Assembly (NCBI GenBank): GCA_900239685.1
Contig: OENT01000449.1
Coordinates: 18,877 to 82,876 of the forward strand
Direction: 5' to 3'
Source of the DNA: Rotaria macrura
Lineage: Eukaryota > Rotifera > Eurotatoria > Philodinida > Philodinidae
Length of the DNA: 64,000 bases
The notes beneath the pieces are model-generated. The model made no database searches and was not told the DNA's origin. It saw only the letters and a list, made by a program, of their open reading frames with translations. Numbering within the stretch: the stretch's first letter is position 1; every line of letters begins with the position of its first letter. Positions 34,169 to 46,700 of this stretch are shown here, piece by piece. The position numbers and the translations under genes were made by a program.

Positions 34169-35416
34169 CCAACGTATAAATGTCTTTGATGATATAAATG
34201 TTCTTGATAACATAATTCATACGGATAAAAACCGCTTCCTACAATATCGATGTGTACAACGTCACGATCTCTATTGTGATCATTACTTTCCCAGCTCTAT
34301 GCTTTTCCTTTTAAAAACATTTCTCATATTCAGAAAAATAAATTCCTGTTCACTATCATTAGTCCGAACCATGCTGTTTTAATAGTTACCAATTGGATAT
34401 GTGGCTAAACAATAAATAGAATGATTTTTTCACAATCAACAAATCGTTTTCAAAAGGTACTCACAAAGCAGATGGTACATATAAAAGAGTGAATTGAGTT
34501 ACAGTCAGAGCAAATTCAACTCTGTAGAAAAAGTACATCTCAATCTTGCTTTGCCGAAGAGTCGAACTTCAAGTCATAATTAATGTTGCGAAGTTTAGTA
34601 AAGTTATGAGTGTGGGTTTTTTAATCTTCTTGTTGACATTTACATTTATTCCTGAAAACACTATTGATTTGGTAGTTTTATTTAGGATGTATCAGATAAG
34701 CGATAAAGCACACATTGAATTACATTGTTTTCAAGAGTAACTAATGTAAAAAAAAGTACAGAAAACGTTGGCTCACAAAAAATATGCTTATCTATTCTTA
34801 TTGGTGTTGATAATCTTAATTTCAATCATAAATAAGAATAAGGTTGATAGTAACAGTATTAAACTCTAAATTACGAGAAAATCTTATCAAATATCGATAA
34901 TTCAATTTGTTTCGTCCGTTTTCCTAAGGAAAGTTTTTTTCTGAATGCTTGAGCTACTCGTAAAAGAAAATCTCCATAATGAGGAGATACATATTCATAC
35001 TGAAATGATCCCAAGTGACAAAGTTACAGAAACATGTCTTATTATGCAAAGAACATGTTTCGATAGGCACAAAGCTTTTCTTACGCTAGAGAAAATAAAA
35101 AGCTCGATCTTATTTGTCGTCTTTCTCTTTTGATATCTAATTGCCGTGCTTTTCATGTTGTTTGCTTAATTATTCCACAAATGGCAAGATTCATTTTTAG
35201 TATCAATTGATGTTTTATATAAGCTTACTCTGGTAGTGTTAGATTGTGATAAAGATCCGCAAGTTATTTGATTAATTGATTTGGAGAAAATTTTTACTAT
35301 TGTAAAACGTCCTTTGATTAGAGGTGATCATGCACTTCTTGAAAACGTTTTTCTAATAAGCAGCCTTTTGCAAGAAAAATAAAATGCATAAGACTATTCT
35401 ACTACTTATGTTTTGT
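34169..35416. other. non-coding stretch
   Basis: Open frames of up to 64 codons (34546-34740, 34945-35133) without recognisable product. No repeats noted. Confidence 0.4.
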
Positions 35417-35494
35417 GAAACAGGATCTCAAAGGAGTGTTGGAGTGTAAATAGACAGAAACTTCCACCCTCTCCGTCCCCCTCCCACACACTGT
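35417..35494. repeat. dispersed module, copy 1 (AAGGAGTGTT..C-rich)
   Basis: GAAACA, AAAGGAGTGTT, then AGTGT, AGA and a CACC/CCCCC tract occur in the same order and spacing at 40027-40092. Identity is clear over about 60 bp though diverged. Each copy sits at the boundary of another repeat (the element at 35495 here; the ATGCATT element there). Confidence 0.6.
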
Positions 35495-36204
35495 CCTAGG
35501 CAAACATCTTGTAAGCAAGATCTTGGGTACATATAAGGGAACAGATCTTGAAAATTTAAGTACAAGATAATACGGTTATCTTGGGCACAGATATGTAAGA
35601 TCTTAGACATGAATCCATAATATGTTGGGTACGTACTAGAATAAAACTTGTTGCATGTGTCGTGAGATGCGACACTATGTATGACACATTCTGAAAACAT
35701 GTTCCGAACCTATCATGCAGCGCTTTTTAAATTTTTCTGTGAAAAACTATCATGGTATTTTTTTAATTTATTTTTTCTCTTCCAAACAATCCAAGCAAGT
35801 CAGATGTTGGGACTCGACTATAGCTTTAGGTTGGTCGCATCACCGTCAGACCACTTTAGGATAACCATCTCCCTATCATGGATCGAGATTTGCATGTTCT
35901 CGAATAATTAATAATCGAGAAATAGTATTGAAAAAACTATTTTGAAAATGGATGTTTCCTACGGTCAATCATGCTTTTTATATACGACTGCATATGTATA
36001 ACAAAACAGCGAATGATTAATAGTCAGCATGCAAATATCCGAAGGATATCGGTTTTTTTCTCAAGATCTTGTGAGAAGATAATAGAAACCGATATCTTTT
36101 CCATGATCTTGCCGCGATCTCAGGTACTGATATATCTGATACAACCAAGATATATTCATACAAAGTATCTTTTCAAGATCTTGTTTACAAGATGTTCTAC
36201 TAGG
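35495..36204. mobile_element. AAGATCTTG-rich terminal-inverted-repeat element 3 (710 bp)
   Basis: Ends are CCTAGGCAAACATCTTGTAA on the left and, inverted, CCTAGTAGAACATCTTGTAA on the right. Each is followed by CAAGATCTTG, giving about 31 bp with four differences. The palindrome AAGATCTTG or close variants recur near both ends and at about 36062. The interior also has CCGATATC-type inverted pairs (36040 and 36088). Open frames inside are short and unrecognised. Probably non-autonomous. Confidence 0.75.
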
Positions 36205-36340
36205 GAGACATTGCCAGACGGATTCCAGAAGTATCACATATTATGAAAGACAATCTAATGAAGAACTAGTGATTGTAGGTCATTAAAATCGCATGAAAAC
36301 ATATCAATAGCTTGCTTTCTGATGTTTTAATTACCTAAAG

Positions 36341-36505
36341 TTAGAGATTAAACGGTTCCAAAGATATATGGAATAAACCAGCTTTACAGTCCTTAATAAT
36401 AGCAGATAAATCTTGTTTCAGCTTGTTAACTCCAAAGATGATTGCACTAGCAGCTTTTTGTGATTGATCGTTTCGAAGTGTCACAGAGTTAGCAAATTTT
36501 GACCA
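36341..36505 (-). CDS. unrecognised last exon
   Basis: After a TTTTTCTTTACAG acceptor at 36506-36518 (minus sense), 54 codons run cleanly to TAA. The frame begins WSKFANSVTLRNDQSQKAAS, later KLKQDLSAIIKDCKAG, ending SLEPFNL. Composition is that of a soluble helical protein. Upstream exons would lie beyond the hAT element starting at 36786. A Met-initiated hydrophobic candidate exon at 38500-38591 on the same strand could belong to it, but I could not establish a join. Family not recognised. Confidence 0.4.
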   Translation of the reverse strand, partial: WSKFANSVTLRNDQSQKAASAIIFGVNKLKQDLSAIIKDCKAGLFHISLEPFNL

Positions 36506-37065
36506 CTGTAAAGAAAAATCATAACAAGAGATTGATTGTCATCTACTGTATATCTGAGCAATCATATTTGTTTTTTGTTGCTTCTTCTTCGCTTTCGATA
36601 CGATTTCCTTAAGCGTTATGGTGATCTTGGAAATTATTTACGGTATAATAAAAAGTAATGCTGAGCATGAACTGCGTAGGTCATAGCATAACTGAAGATT
36701 TGTCTAGTGATAAATATGTACACATATGTGTAGATCTATACAAAAACGAATTTTACGATTGGTGAAGTCTCTTCACTTTTCAATTTAGAGTACTGCATGG
36801 GTATAAGTTTTCGTACCCGTACCAGAGCCTAAAAAAGATTCGTTATCCGTACTCTAGGCGTACCTGCCCTCTACTCTCCATGATGATTGAAAATGTAAGT
36901 TAGTATTTTATTTAGCTTGATTAAAAAAGAATGAAATAACAATCTTTTTGTGATTATCACAAACAGTTTCGAAGATATTCAAGCGCATATAAAGAATCAG
37001 GACTCAATAGTTGTCTAAGATTCTACCGTTCACAGAGTCTCGCTAAATATTCTTTCGCTAGTTGC

Positions 37066-37485
37066 TGAACTAACTCTCCCCCATCCTAGAATAAAAGGCT
37101 ACCCCAAGAAAAAGTTCACCAAACGTAATAGTAGACTACAGGATCTCCAGACAATTTTTTCAGAAATCCACTGGATTTTCATGCTCTAGCACTAAAACAC
37201 CTGATGTTTCAGTAGAAAATCTGACTTTTCAGTAAAAAACTGTTTTCTTTTGTAAAACACTCAAGGTTTTTTGAAAAAAAAGACTTTTTCCTTGTAAAAA
37301 AGTGGTTTTCCAGTGGTTAACTGCTAAAAATGCCTGTTTGAATGTGAGAAAAAATTTTAAAACCCTTAACTTCCTCGGTAAATCCTCACTAAAATATAGC
37401 CCACAAAAGTAGGCCATCCTCGGAGGAGTAATATAAATTTTCATAATAGAAGGGCATGGCCTTTTATTCTGGGGAGGGGTTCAGT
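37066..37485. mobile_element. nested inverted-repeat insertion inside hAT element B
   Basis: AGAATAAAAGGC (37088-37099) with a CTCCCCC tract before it is repeated inverted at 37450-37475 as GCCTTTTATTCTGGGGAGGGG. The outer CTGAAC/GTTCAG also pair. The interior has A/T-rich direct near-repeats around TTTTCAGTAAAAAACTG. The boundary is approximate. Confidence 0.55.
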
Positions 37486-37566
37486 GGGAATGTACAATAA
37501 CGCCATAGTCAAACGCGATATCGTTTTATAAATAAAAGTGAATCATTTTGTTACCACTACAATATG

Positions 37567-37725
37567 TCAGTATATTTTGAAAAAAATGAATTTCTTTTTC
37601 ACGTAATCAGTTACTTCAACAAATTGATCAGAACCTGCATCATCTGGTGCATCATTATCTTTTCCACAAAATGATCTTGATGCATCATCAGCAGTCAATT
37701 CATCACTTGTATCTGTTAAATACAT
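37567..37725 (-). pseudogene. short transposase-like N-terminal frame in hAT element B
   Basis: 52 codons from ATG. The first part is acidic (TDTSDELTADDASRSF, later DNDAPDDAGSD), then VTDYVKKKF, before a stop. An acidic leader followed by a Lys-rich segment precedes the BED finger in many hAT transposases, and here the finger itself is gone. Assignment is by position inside the TIR-bounded element. Confidence 0.45.
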
Positions 37726-37812
37726 ACTCGTACTCTGCCCGTACCCATGAATATTGTACGCGTACCGGAGTACTGGTACAAGAACCGCGGGTTTTAGTGC
37801 TCTATTTCAATT

Positions 37813-39630
37813 CCAGTTAATATAAGTCACGATTGAATCGTGTATCAAGAAATATCATGTGTATTTTCAATGAAGAAAATCAAGTATGATCACTTCAGTA
37901 TACGTAGAATACAATAAGATCACATAAAGCATGTACTATCATTGACAGTATATCATACTATGAAACATAACATTTGAATGTGCATTACCATAGTCATATC
38001 TAGGACGGCAACGATGAGGCGACATTCAATAAGAATCCAGTATCGATGGCTAGTTCTCTCTTATCGTTTTCTGATTGAACTGTTGAAATATTTGTGCATC
38101 GAAAACGACGGTGTTAAATGTACTCGCATAGTCTTTTGTAGAGACTCAAATGCATTTTATTTTTTGATTCGGATTCGATGGGATACTATTGATAAATCGT
38201 GTCTGGAGTATAAAAAATCGATTAGATCTAGTTCGATACTATCGTCAAGATCACAATGTCACAAAATATGATTATAACTGCATCAATTATTTATGTAGTG
38301 CACTGCTTTTTATTCAATTTCTTCCCCATGGTTATTTAAGGTTTCGCTCAAAACGGCATAAAGTTTGTGCAAGGGATTCGATTTAGTCCGTTGTCGATCT
38401 TAAAATCAATGGCAAGACGCTTGAATCACACCTGACGCAACGTTGAATCCAGCTGACATCAACATTTTTGGACAAAGATGTAAACAATAATAAAAAGACG
38501 AATAGAGATAACCTGATATTGTTCCTACAAGTGATGTTAATAGAACAGGATTTGACATCCTCTGCATATTACAGTAAAGCAAGGAAGCCATACATTTATC
38601 TTGATGATTGAGTTAGGTTTCTGATCGCAGTAAAGTGTAGATACTTGAAAGTGAAGTCAGCATCTACATAATTTCACCTTTTGATTTTCAGTGACACTTA
38701 TTTCTATAATAAAAAATATCTATGCTGAGGTTTTTATAATCAATAACACTGTTCAAGAATTTGTGTTAAAAAAATCATTATCTACGTTGTATTAGTTGAA
38801 AGTGAGATGCTCATATAATATTTCTAGAAGCCAAATTCAAGAAACAGGCACTTAATTTTGTGAAACACTTGGCGATTTTTCAGTTTTCCTTCAGATAAAA
38901 AGAGAAGACTAGAGTTGCTCCATAAAAATCTAATTATAAGAAATACTTATGATCTTACTAGTAATTCATTCATCTTTCATTAGAAATTGATAATTCAAGA
39001 GCATTAGAAACGTATTGTTCTTCATTTCGTTTGATTTTAGCACAAAATATCATTTTTATTGTTGCTAGATAATAGTCCAATGTGAATTTTCATATGAGGA
39101 CATCTTGTGATAGAAAGTCATCTATTTATGATTTATGATAACAGTTGACATATTGTAACTTGCTGGATCGATTGTGAGCATAGAAAAAAACTCAAATCAC
39201 CGTTATGATGGTTGACAGATCCCATTGAATAAGTGTTACATACCGCTTCACAGTAAAAGATTCGTTTTACCAGCATGACAATCATAGAAAAAGATATTTA
39301 AAAGATTGTTTTGCACGAGTCGGACCTTTTTTTATTTCGTTGAAATTATAAAGCAAACTAGTGTGGACTTATCATAACGACATCAAGAGAAAAGTAACAA
39401 TTCAGAAGAAGTCACAATTAGATTGATATAAGATTAAAAAAGTATATTTCTTTGTAACATCCTCTTTAATATGCTTGAGTAACTGTTTACTTAATGCGTC
39501 ACTTTGAAAATATTTTATTCAAATCAAGCACGGATGTTCGGTAATTAGGACCAACTTCATTCATTAAGATGTCTTATTTAAGGCATGTTCTAGATTTATC
39601 TGACGTGCTACTTAATGCCCTGTGTTGCTT
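37813..39630. other. stretch with only doubtful coding
   Basis: A minus-strand frame at 38406-38591 starts MASLLYCNMQRMSNPVLLTS and could splice inside (G|GTTATC donor near 38516, GATGTCAG acceptor near 38453) to give GTISAGFNVASG. This is hydrophobic and unrecognised. Plus-strand frames at 37978-38386 overlap each other and look fortuitous. Nothing else is seen. Confidence 0.3.
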
Positions 39631-40025
39631 CCCATGTAGCCGATAACGAACAAATAATTCAAAAATGACACATTATTTAACATTATTTGCCAAAAGACAG
39701 CATATAATTAATTGCAATTCATTATTTCTTTAATTTCCTTTGAAAATCAAAGCATTTCAATGCATTATTCTAGAATAATGTAGAAATAAGAAATAATGCA
39801 TTGAAAATCAATGCAATTCAATGCATTATTGCTGAATAATGTTGTAATAGAAAAAACTGGGCTGACAGTCACTTCATTTCAATGCATTATTCTGGCACAA
39901 CGTTGAAATTCGAAATAAAGCATTGAAAATCAATGTATTTCAATGCATTATGGTTGAATAATATTGTGATAGGAAAAAATGGATTGGCTGTCAATGCATT
40001 TCAATGCATTATCTCGGAATAATGT
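39631..40025. repeat. ATGCATT-rich element, copy 3, with 122-bp tandem units
   Basis: The left end CCCATGTAGCCGATAA (39631-39646) is the exact reverse complement of the right end of copy 2. From about 39753 a unit starting CATTTCAATGCATTAT repeats at 39875 and 39997, a strict 122-bp period with about 2.2 units. Each unit has paired AATGCATT motifs around GAAAATCAATG. The right terminal repeat is absent; the dispersed AAGGAGTGTT module follows directly. Confidence 0.8.
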
Positions 40026-40026
40026 T

Positions 40027-40092
40027 GAAACACAACCTGAAAGGAGTGTTCAAGTGTTTAGGGTAGAAATTTGCACCCCCGCCCCCCCCCCA
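40027..40092. repeat. dispersed module, copy 2 (AAGGAGTGTT..C-rich)
   Basis: Same order of motifs as at 35417-35494. Here it ends in a run of ten C at about 40082-40091 that leads into the 32-bp minisatellite. Confidence 0.6.
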
Positions 40093-40205
40093 GACCGTTG
40101 CCGACAGGTGGTTTCACCATCACAGACCCCTACTGACATGTGGTTTCACCATCACAGACCGCTACCAACAGGTGGCTCCCCTGTCGAAGACCGTTACTGA
40201 GAGGA
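40091..40205. repeat. GC-rich 32-bp minisatellite, 3.6 units
   Basis: Units CAGACCGTTGCCGACAGGTG..., CAGACCCCTACTGACATGTG... and CAGACCGCTACCAACAGGTG... are each 32 bp and share a GG(T/C)T(T/C)CACCATCA-like second half. A partial fourth starts AAGACCGTTACTGAGAGG. Composition is strikingly GC-rich for this window. Confidence 0.85.
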
Positions 40206-41399
40206 TTGAAGATCGTCGCAGAAGTGATAGACGGCCCCCAATGGCGTCACGGAACGTCATCGATCTTTGGTACAGGATTACTGAATATATGTCACTAATT
40301 TCGGATGAGAGTAAATTAGCTCCTTCTTTATTCCAGATCTAGTAGGCCAGTGAGAAATAATGAGTAAATGGCTAGCAGGGTTCATGAAAGAAAGCAAGAT
40401 TTCTGTGACTGTTAAAAGCAATTACATCGTGTTTCACATTTTTAATCCCGTAGGGATTGCGCTAACAGCTTTTATCCATCAATGGTCAAAAAGTTGAATT
40501 CAAATGAAAAACGATTTCATTTTTTCACAGTTTGCAATTAGATTGTTCATATATTTTCAGGAACAATTTCTAAATTATTTCTAGTTTTTAAGTTAATGCG
40601 GAATTTTTATATTTGTTGCCATTCGGTGTTGTATGAGTTTGATTATAACTTTGAAACTCTCTTCGATATACTGTCTTGAGTGTGAGTAGAAGCCTCTTCA
40701 ATTCATAAATACATTATTCATAGTTCTCAGCAAACCATTGCCATACAATATTGATAATCGTTTATAAGGTGTTATTAATCACACAAGTACTGTTGTGAAA
40801 TTTTCAGTGTATGATCTGTTAAAAAATATCCCGAAGATTCAGTGTTCTTTCAAATAAGTGAGTAAACTTGAAAAATTAATCAGTAGCAAGTCACATCGAC
40901 AGACATATGAAAGACTTAATGATATCACGATTGGTTCGGTCCAGTAAAAGACCCCAGTGTACACTTTATGTACCGTTTATTAAAAACAATGTATATCTAA
41001 TGGATATTTTCACTCAGGTTGTATAAAAAAAAGCATTGACAAGACACAAACCAGTAAGATTGATTAAGTAAGATAATGCTAATTTTACTTTTTCGATGAA
41101 TGTTTCTTGGGACATGAAACTTGATCAACTGTAAAAATCGATCGAGTCGAGACGAGGAACTACTCGTCTCGATTAATCTGACGACGGCATTTTATCAATG
41201 AAATACTGAAGATATTCTAAATCGATTGTAATTATCAAAATTATCGAAGAAAATTAGTCGAAAATAGACCATGTAGACACTATAGAATAACCAGTACTCG
41301 TCCTTTTCATATTGACAAACATATGGATTCTGTTGAACATTTATCTACAAAAATCATTGAATATACTATATATACTGGTTTCGCCTTTCTTAGTAGTTC
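40206..41399. other. non-coding stretch with one short hairpin
   Basis: A 10-bp perfect stem TCGAGACGAG/CTCGTCTCGA with a 6-nt loop lies at 41147-41172. No gene recognised. Confidence 0.45.
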
Positions 41400-42080
41400 T
41401 TTTATAATTGAATTTTGTTCACCTAGTTTTCAATTGGACGTCTTGCCTAAAAACTACAAGAGGCCTCTTTTTTTCTTTACATAAGCACACAATTATCCGT
41501 GGCTCATTCAATATTATTGTTACCATATTCATGCGTCTTCTGCTGGTAACAATAGAGAGAAACCTTCTTCTCTCAAAAATGAGTTAAAAAGAACAATTCT
41601 TACAAAGAATAAAGATAAAGACAGACGAATATGTTGTATTCTTATTCATTATGATAAGAAACGTCGCATTTATGGAGTTCAACAAAGTTATTTTTGTTTT
41701 TGTCCGTCGGCATATACATTGAAAGTTGCAATTCTCAGTAGCGATGCTTCTGAGAATAAGAATTCACACAATACCGATTCAAAGATGGAATGAAAATCTC
41801 GTGCATTTTTTATCGAATTTCAATTTGGAGAGAGGAACAGCTGTTGTGACGTTGATGAATTTTTGACACCATTCATATCTTTTTGTCGTTTATAAAATCT
41901 AAAAAGCTTACGGTCAATGTCAATGCTTCATTTCATCTTAAATATTGTTCATCCAGAAACTGAACATGAAATATTTCCAGACGTTTATGATTGTTTGCCG
42001 TTGCTCTTGAAAATTGTATATATTAATGAGTACTACTCCATATTCTTTCGGATTGTGATGTAAGTGTGCTAGGATGCCGG
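41400..42080 (+). pseudogene. frameshifted coding remnant, family unknown
   Basis: Coding-like runs change frame several times: FQLDVLPKNYKRPLFF (about 41430-41475), HKHTIIRGSFNIIVTIFMRL (41484-41545), then a longer run from about 41579 with DRRICCILIHYDKKRRIYG followed by YFCFCPSAYTLKV, stopping near 41790. A further run near 41930-42060 includes NIVHPETEHEIFPDVYDC. Each run is uninterrupted and protein-like. The CFCP cysteines and surroundings recall rotifer surface proteins of the kind remnant at 3.5-5.6 kb, but I cannot confirm that link. Confidence 0.4.
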
Positions 42081-43796
42081 GTATTCTTTCGAATAGTCAT
42101 TGACGCTGACCATCTTCCTTATACCATAGATGGTCTAATATTGTATATTAGCAAGATCTGCCATGGTATGTAAGATAAATTTTGCATAGTAATAGGGATA
42201 CAATACATCATTATCCAGCCATACTGTAATGTACTCTTATCATAAAGTGGAGCAAACACTAAGTTCCTGAAAACTTGGGCATATAGCAATATAAAGTTCA
42301 CAGACATGCTGACCCTCACCATCACCACCACCTACGCTCAAGTGCAGCATTCCATTATATAAAGATCTCAAGTTATGAAAGAAAAGATAACTTTTAGATA
42401 GATAAGAACTGTTTGACGGAACCACTGAAGAAAATGTATAGTCAGTAGCAAAATTCATCTCGAATGGCACCATATATTAGTAAAAATTTNNNNNNNNNNN
42501 NNNNNNNNNNNNNNNNNNNNNNNNNNNNNNNNNNNNNNNNNNNNNNNNNNNNNNNNNNNTATTTATAACTTTGATGAAACTCCTTACAATCAATACAATA
42601 TTGTTTTTCAAAGACGAATCCTCTTGTTTATGTGATTTCCTCATGTGGCAAAGATCAATCAACTGAATTACTAGAAGAAAATTTGCTTGCATCGGAGGCT
42701 GACGAGTCAATTAATATATCTGCATTCATATAACTTACACATAGTTGATTTGTCTGCTGCGATGGCATTTGCATGTTAATAGAGGAATGCGACTCGGTTA
42801 CAATTGACATTGACAACAATTTTTACTAATCACTGTGCGTGTATGATTGACAGTTTGTATGAACAGCAATATTTTAGCTAGCTGACTTATTGAAATATGG
42901 CCATACATTTCAAAATCTAGAAACGCAATCATTTAGTCGGATGTTCCAATGGCATCAATTGAAAATGATCACGAAGTAGATACTTCATTAGAATGATTGT
43001 CTCAAACATATTGGTGAGAACTCAATAAGTGAATATAAAGTTTATATGGCAGAAAAAATGACGGTGAATATACTATTTATTATCTTAAAATCTATAATAA
43101 GTTAACTGTCTGAAAACTCCTGATTTCAGTTTTTAACTCACAAGTCTGATGCTTTGAACCCGTATATTTACTTGTTTGATATTTTCTGGCTTGAATACAG
43201 TAGACTTGGTTGTTTGCGTCTAGCGAAGATGATGTGTTTGCATCGCAGAATTCAATTGATTCGTCTACTCTTTTCTTTCTGTTTCTCTTGAAAAGCCGAT
43301 ACCATAATCAGAGGACAGAAACTTGCAAAAAAAAACCATGTGCAGCTCCCTTAAACTTGACTCACTTCGAGCTATTTGTTGGAAAATTTAGCTTGTCGAC
43401 TATACTTGTTTAAAACAACAAATTTACATACATCAATAGTCTATCTATAATAAAATAGGAGAGATTACAATAGTAATTCCACGATTCTCATGTAATTTTT
43501 CAATTAAATTGATGGAAAAAAATTAGCAGTAAGCTCTGTAATCAGTTAAAGAGCAATGACATTCAAAAGTATCTGTCTTAATAAGATAGATTAATGGGCA
43601 TTTATTTTTAAAATTTCTGAAATACACGCTAAAAGAGAAAAGAATTTGACCGATTCTTTAGAAGTTGAATGAAAGTGTTTCAACTTTTAGTGTTCTATGT
43701 TGTTGGTGTATTAGTTGTGGGCGATACTTGATTTGTCGATTATATAAGTGAAGAATCTTAAGTATAATACTGAGTTTTCGAGTTGAAGCTATAGAA
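42081..43796. other. non-coding stretch with assembly gap
   Basis: Contains 70 undetermined bases at 42490-42559. Remaining open frames (up to 77 codons) are not recognisable. Downstream flank of the trypsin gene on its right. Confidence 0.45.
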
Positions 43797-46700
43797 CTAA
43801 CTAGCTGGAATCATTGTCGTGCTTGCCGATGAACAAAATGTAGTCCATTCTAATGGTAAACAGATTGCTGCTGGCGTACAGCATGAATTGACGACACAGA
43901 CAAATGAGTCCGATGCGCAAGCACTCGTGATAGCATTGCAGGGTGTCAGAAGAGAGCAAAGACAACCTGGTGCACAATAATTGACATTGTTAGCTGTCCA
44001 ATAGTTGAAACATCGTGTTGACGAGGAAAGACAAGTATTGTTATCACCTGAACCAAGACTGCACGGCGTTAGAGCACAGTTGATATCCGATGATCTTGCA
44101 GAGTGAGACAATGCAGATGTTGTAAATTGAATAGTTTGGTCTGTCACTGTACAAGTATAATTGTTCGTTCCTGCAGTTTGATCTATACATTTAATGTTAT
44201 ATGTATTTATAAATAAAGGCTTTCAAAGTAAACGGAGAACTGTTGTCAATTTCTCGAATATAATCAGTTGATCATTTTTATGAAGCCGAGTGAATTTTAC
44301 TGAAGTCTTTATTCTATGGAAACCGCAAATATGGATAATATGCAATTCATGTCTATATCTGATACGTGCACTTAATGAAATAAATGAGAGAGAACGTAAG
44401 TTTTAGTGATGGAAGGACCTATAAAAAGGAAAACAGGGAATTGTAGACTCAATGCTCAAGCCATCGATCTACTTCGCAGCTATAACTAAATATATATATA
44501 TATATAGTGCCGAATAGAACCTGGAGTACTAACCATCTCTTGACGAAAACTTCATGGAACTCTTATCAGTAGCTACTCAACATGTGTTCTAACATTCATA
44601 AAAGGGAATTAGATGAAGCGCATGATCAAATAGATAATTACTCGACACTAAAAGCGAAGAGATTGGTGTCGGAAATGATGTATTTGTCACTGAAGTGATC
44701 CAATTACTATAGGCTGGTACGCGAGTGTAAACACCGGAATAACTTGGTTGTGCACAACCGATGCCGGTACTGGTTGCACCGACCAATATCCATTGATTAC
44801 TAGTAGTAAACGCCATGAGTGGTCCACCAGAGTCACCTTGACATGCATCTGAAACAATATGAACCATATAAATTTTTAAGGCATAAGAAAAATTCGTACG
44901 ATCAACCACCTTTTCCACCACCATCGACTCCTGCACACAACTGTTTTGTCCAATTGGTCAATACTGGACGACAAGTAGACGATTGATGATCAACCGTTTT
45001 CAAAGTCACTTGTTGAAGAGTCGTCGACAGGGGTCCATATTCCGATGTTCTACCCCATCCCACTGTCACAACCTACAGTACTGAGCAATATTGTAGCTCA
45101 CTTCCGATCAAATAATACTGTCTTACGTAGAAAAATCTCTATTCTTTGACATCAAATACACTATACCATAGCTGAGGGTAAAATCAATCCTATTCTACAG
45201 AATTTTCGATTTCAAGAAAATAGGTATTGGTTCAAGTTAATTGTTTGTTTGTTGATAAATAATATTAACAAGTTTAGTGGCTGTATGAGTTACCTATTAC
45301 ATATCTGAATTTCAATGTATTACACTGATTCTACTCAAGGATTAGACATTCTTTGATATTTAAAGTAATCAAATGTTTCGTTCTATATGGATTTACAAAA
45401 CATGAAAAACTTCAAAGCAAATTTACTATTAACATATTTTAATGAGCTATTCAGCTATTCCTATCATCAGATGCCATGTCATTGATGGTCGAATGCAGTT
45501 TAAATCAAAGTACTATAGATAGAGATACGTGCGTATGATCTTAAACTACAATGAAAATTCGATTTGAAAAGCATCAATGTACTTTTCAGTTATGCTATTT
45601 GATAAGTCATTCACTACAAGTCACTGACATAAATGACAATCACATATATAACGTAGAATTCAAGATGTTAGAGTATTACTTTGATAGTCTAAATTTTTCG
45701 ATAAACTTCAAGTTGTATATGAAATATCTATCTGTGTTTTTGCTTTCTCCATGAAATGGAGTAGTGAATTTTACGAATAGTTGATGCTTTCTTATTTTTG
45801 ATCGATGCAGTAACATTTGAATTTATAAATTCCATCTCAATTGTTTCTCTTATAGAACAACATACTCGCACATAGTGTTCGTTCTGAACAGGTCTTGTGA
45901 TGATATATAAAAGTATGCAAATGTATTTCAATTATTGGTAGAGCAGTTAGAGAGTGCCTGCTAATGGTGTGTGAATTATTTTCAATGTCTAGAATGGGCT
46001 GCTTAATTTCAATCCACTATCTTCTCGTAACAAGCACAGGTGCACAGGGTATAAGTTCATGCCAACATCTTGCACAACATATCTGTCGCTGTCTTTCAGA
46101 AACACGATGAACATTTCAACATCAAGCAACTGATCGATTAATATTGTTACTCTTCGATACGGATACGGACAGAAGTAGACTCAATCTGGCTCTATGAGAA
46201 AGAGTACTACGTTGTTTTTCACTAGTAATTCGTATGAGATACCTGAAATATCAGTTACCCGAAAAATTAATATTTTCATAAATTATTTTGCTGCAATTTA
46301 AAATCAATTAAATTCATTCGCTCAGAATTATAAGATATGAATTCATTATTGACAACTATTACTCACGGTAAAATAAAATATTTGCTAGAGCTGTTCAATA
46401 TCTTATTGAGCAGAACCTTGCAAGATATTATAGGTATTTCTTTTCAATCACGTTGCTTGTATGAGGAAAGAGCTCGAGATTCAGCACCTATGTCGATTCA
46501 GTTAGTTATTCTACAACGATATACTTTATGTTAATGGGGGTAACAACTAGATTGCCATAGGAGACGTTACATATTTATGTCAAATCATTGAGATTTTTTA
46601 CATAATGAAAAAAAGCAGTCACCATGTATGAGATTCCTTACTCGTAACATCATTTTTGATTAATGAAGAGCTAGTTTAAAATTCGAAATTCGAGGATTGA

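Larger units (their letters stand above)
36786..37804. mobile_element. hAT-family non-autonomous element (B) with perfect 8-bp target duplication
   Basis: The 8-mer TTTCAATT flanks both sides exactly (36778-36785 and 37805-37812). Ends are TAGAGTACTGCATGGGTATA and, inverted, TAGAGCACTAAAACCCGCGG, both followed by CGTACCCGTACC-type subterminal repeats. Eight-bp duplications and TAGAG ends are typical of hAT elements. Length is 1019 bp. Inside are a decayed transposase-like frame and, nested at about 37066-37485, a second inverted-repeat insertion. Confidence 0.92.
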
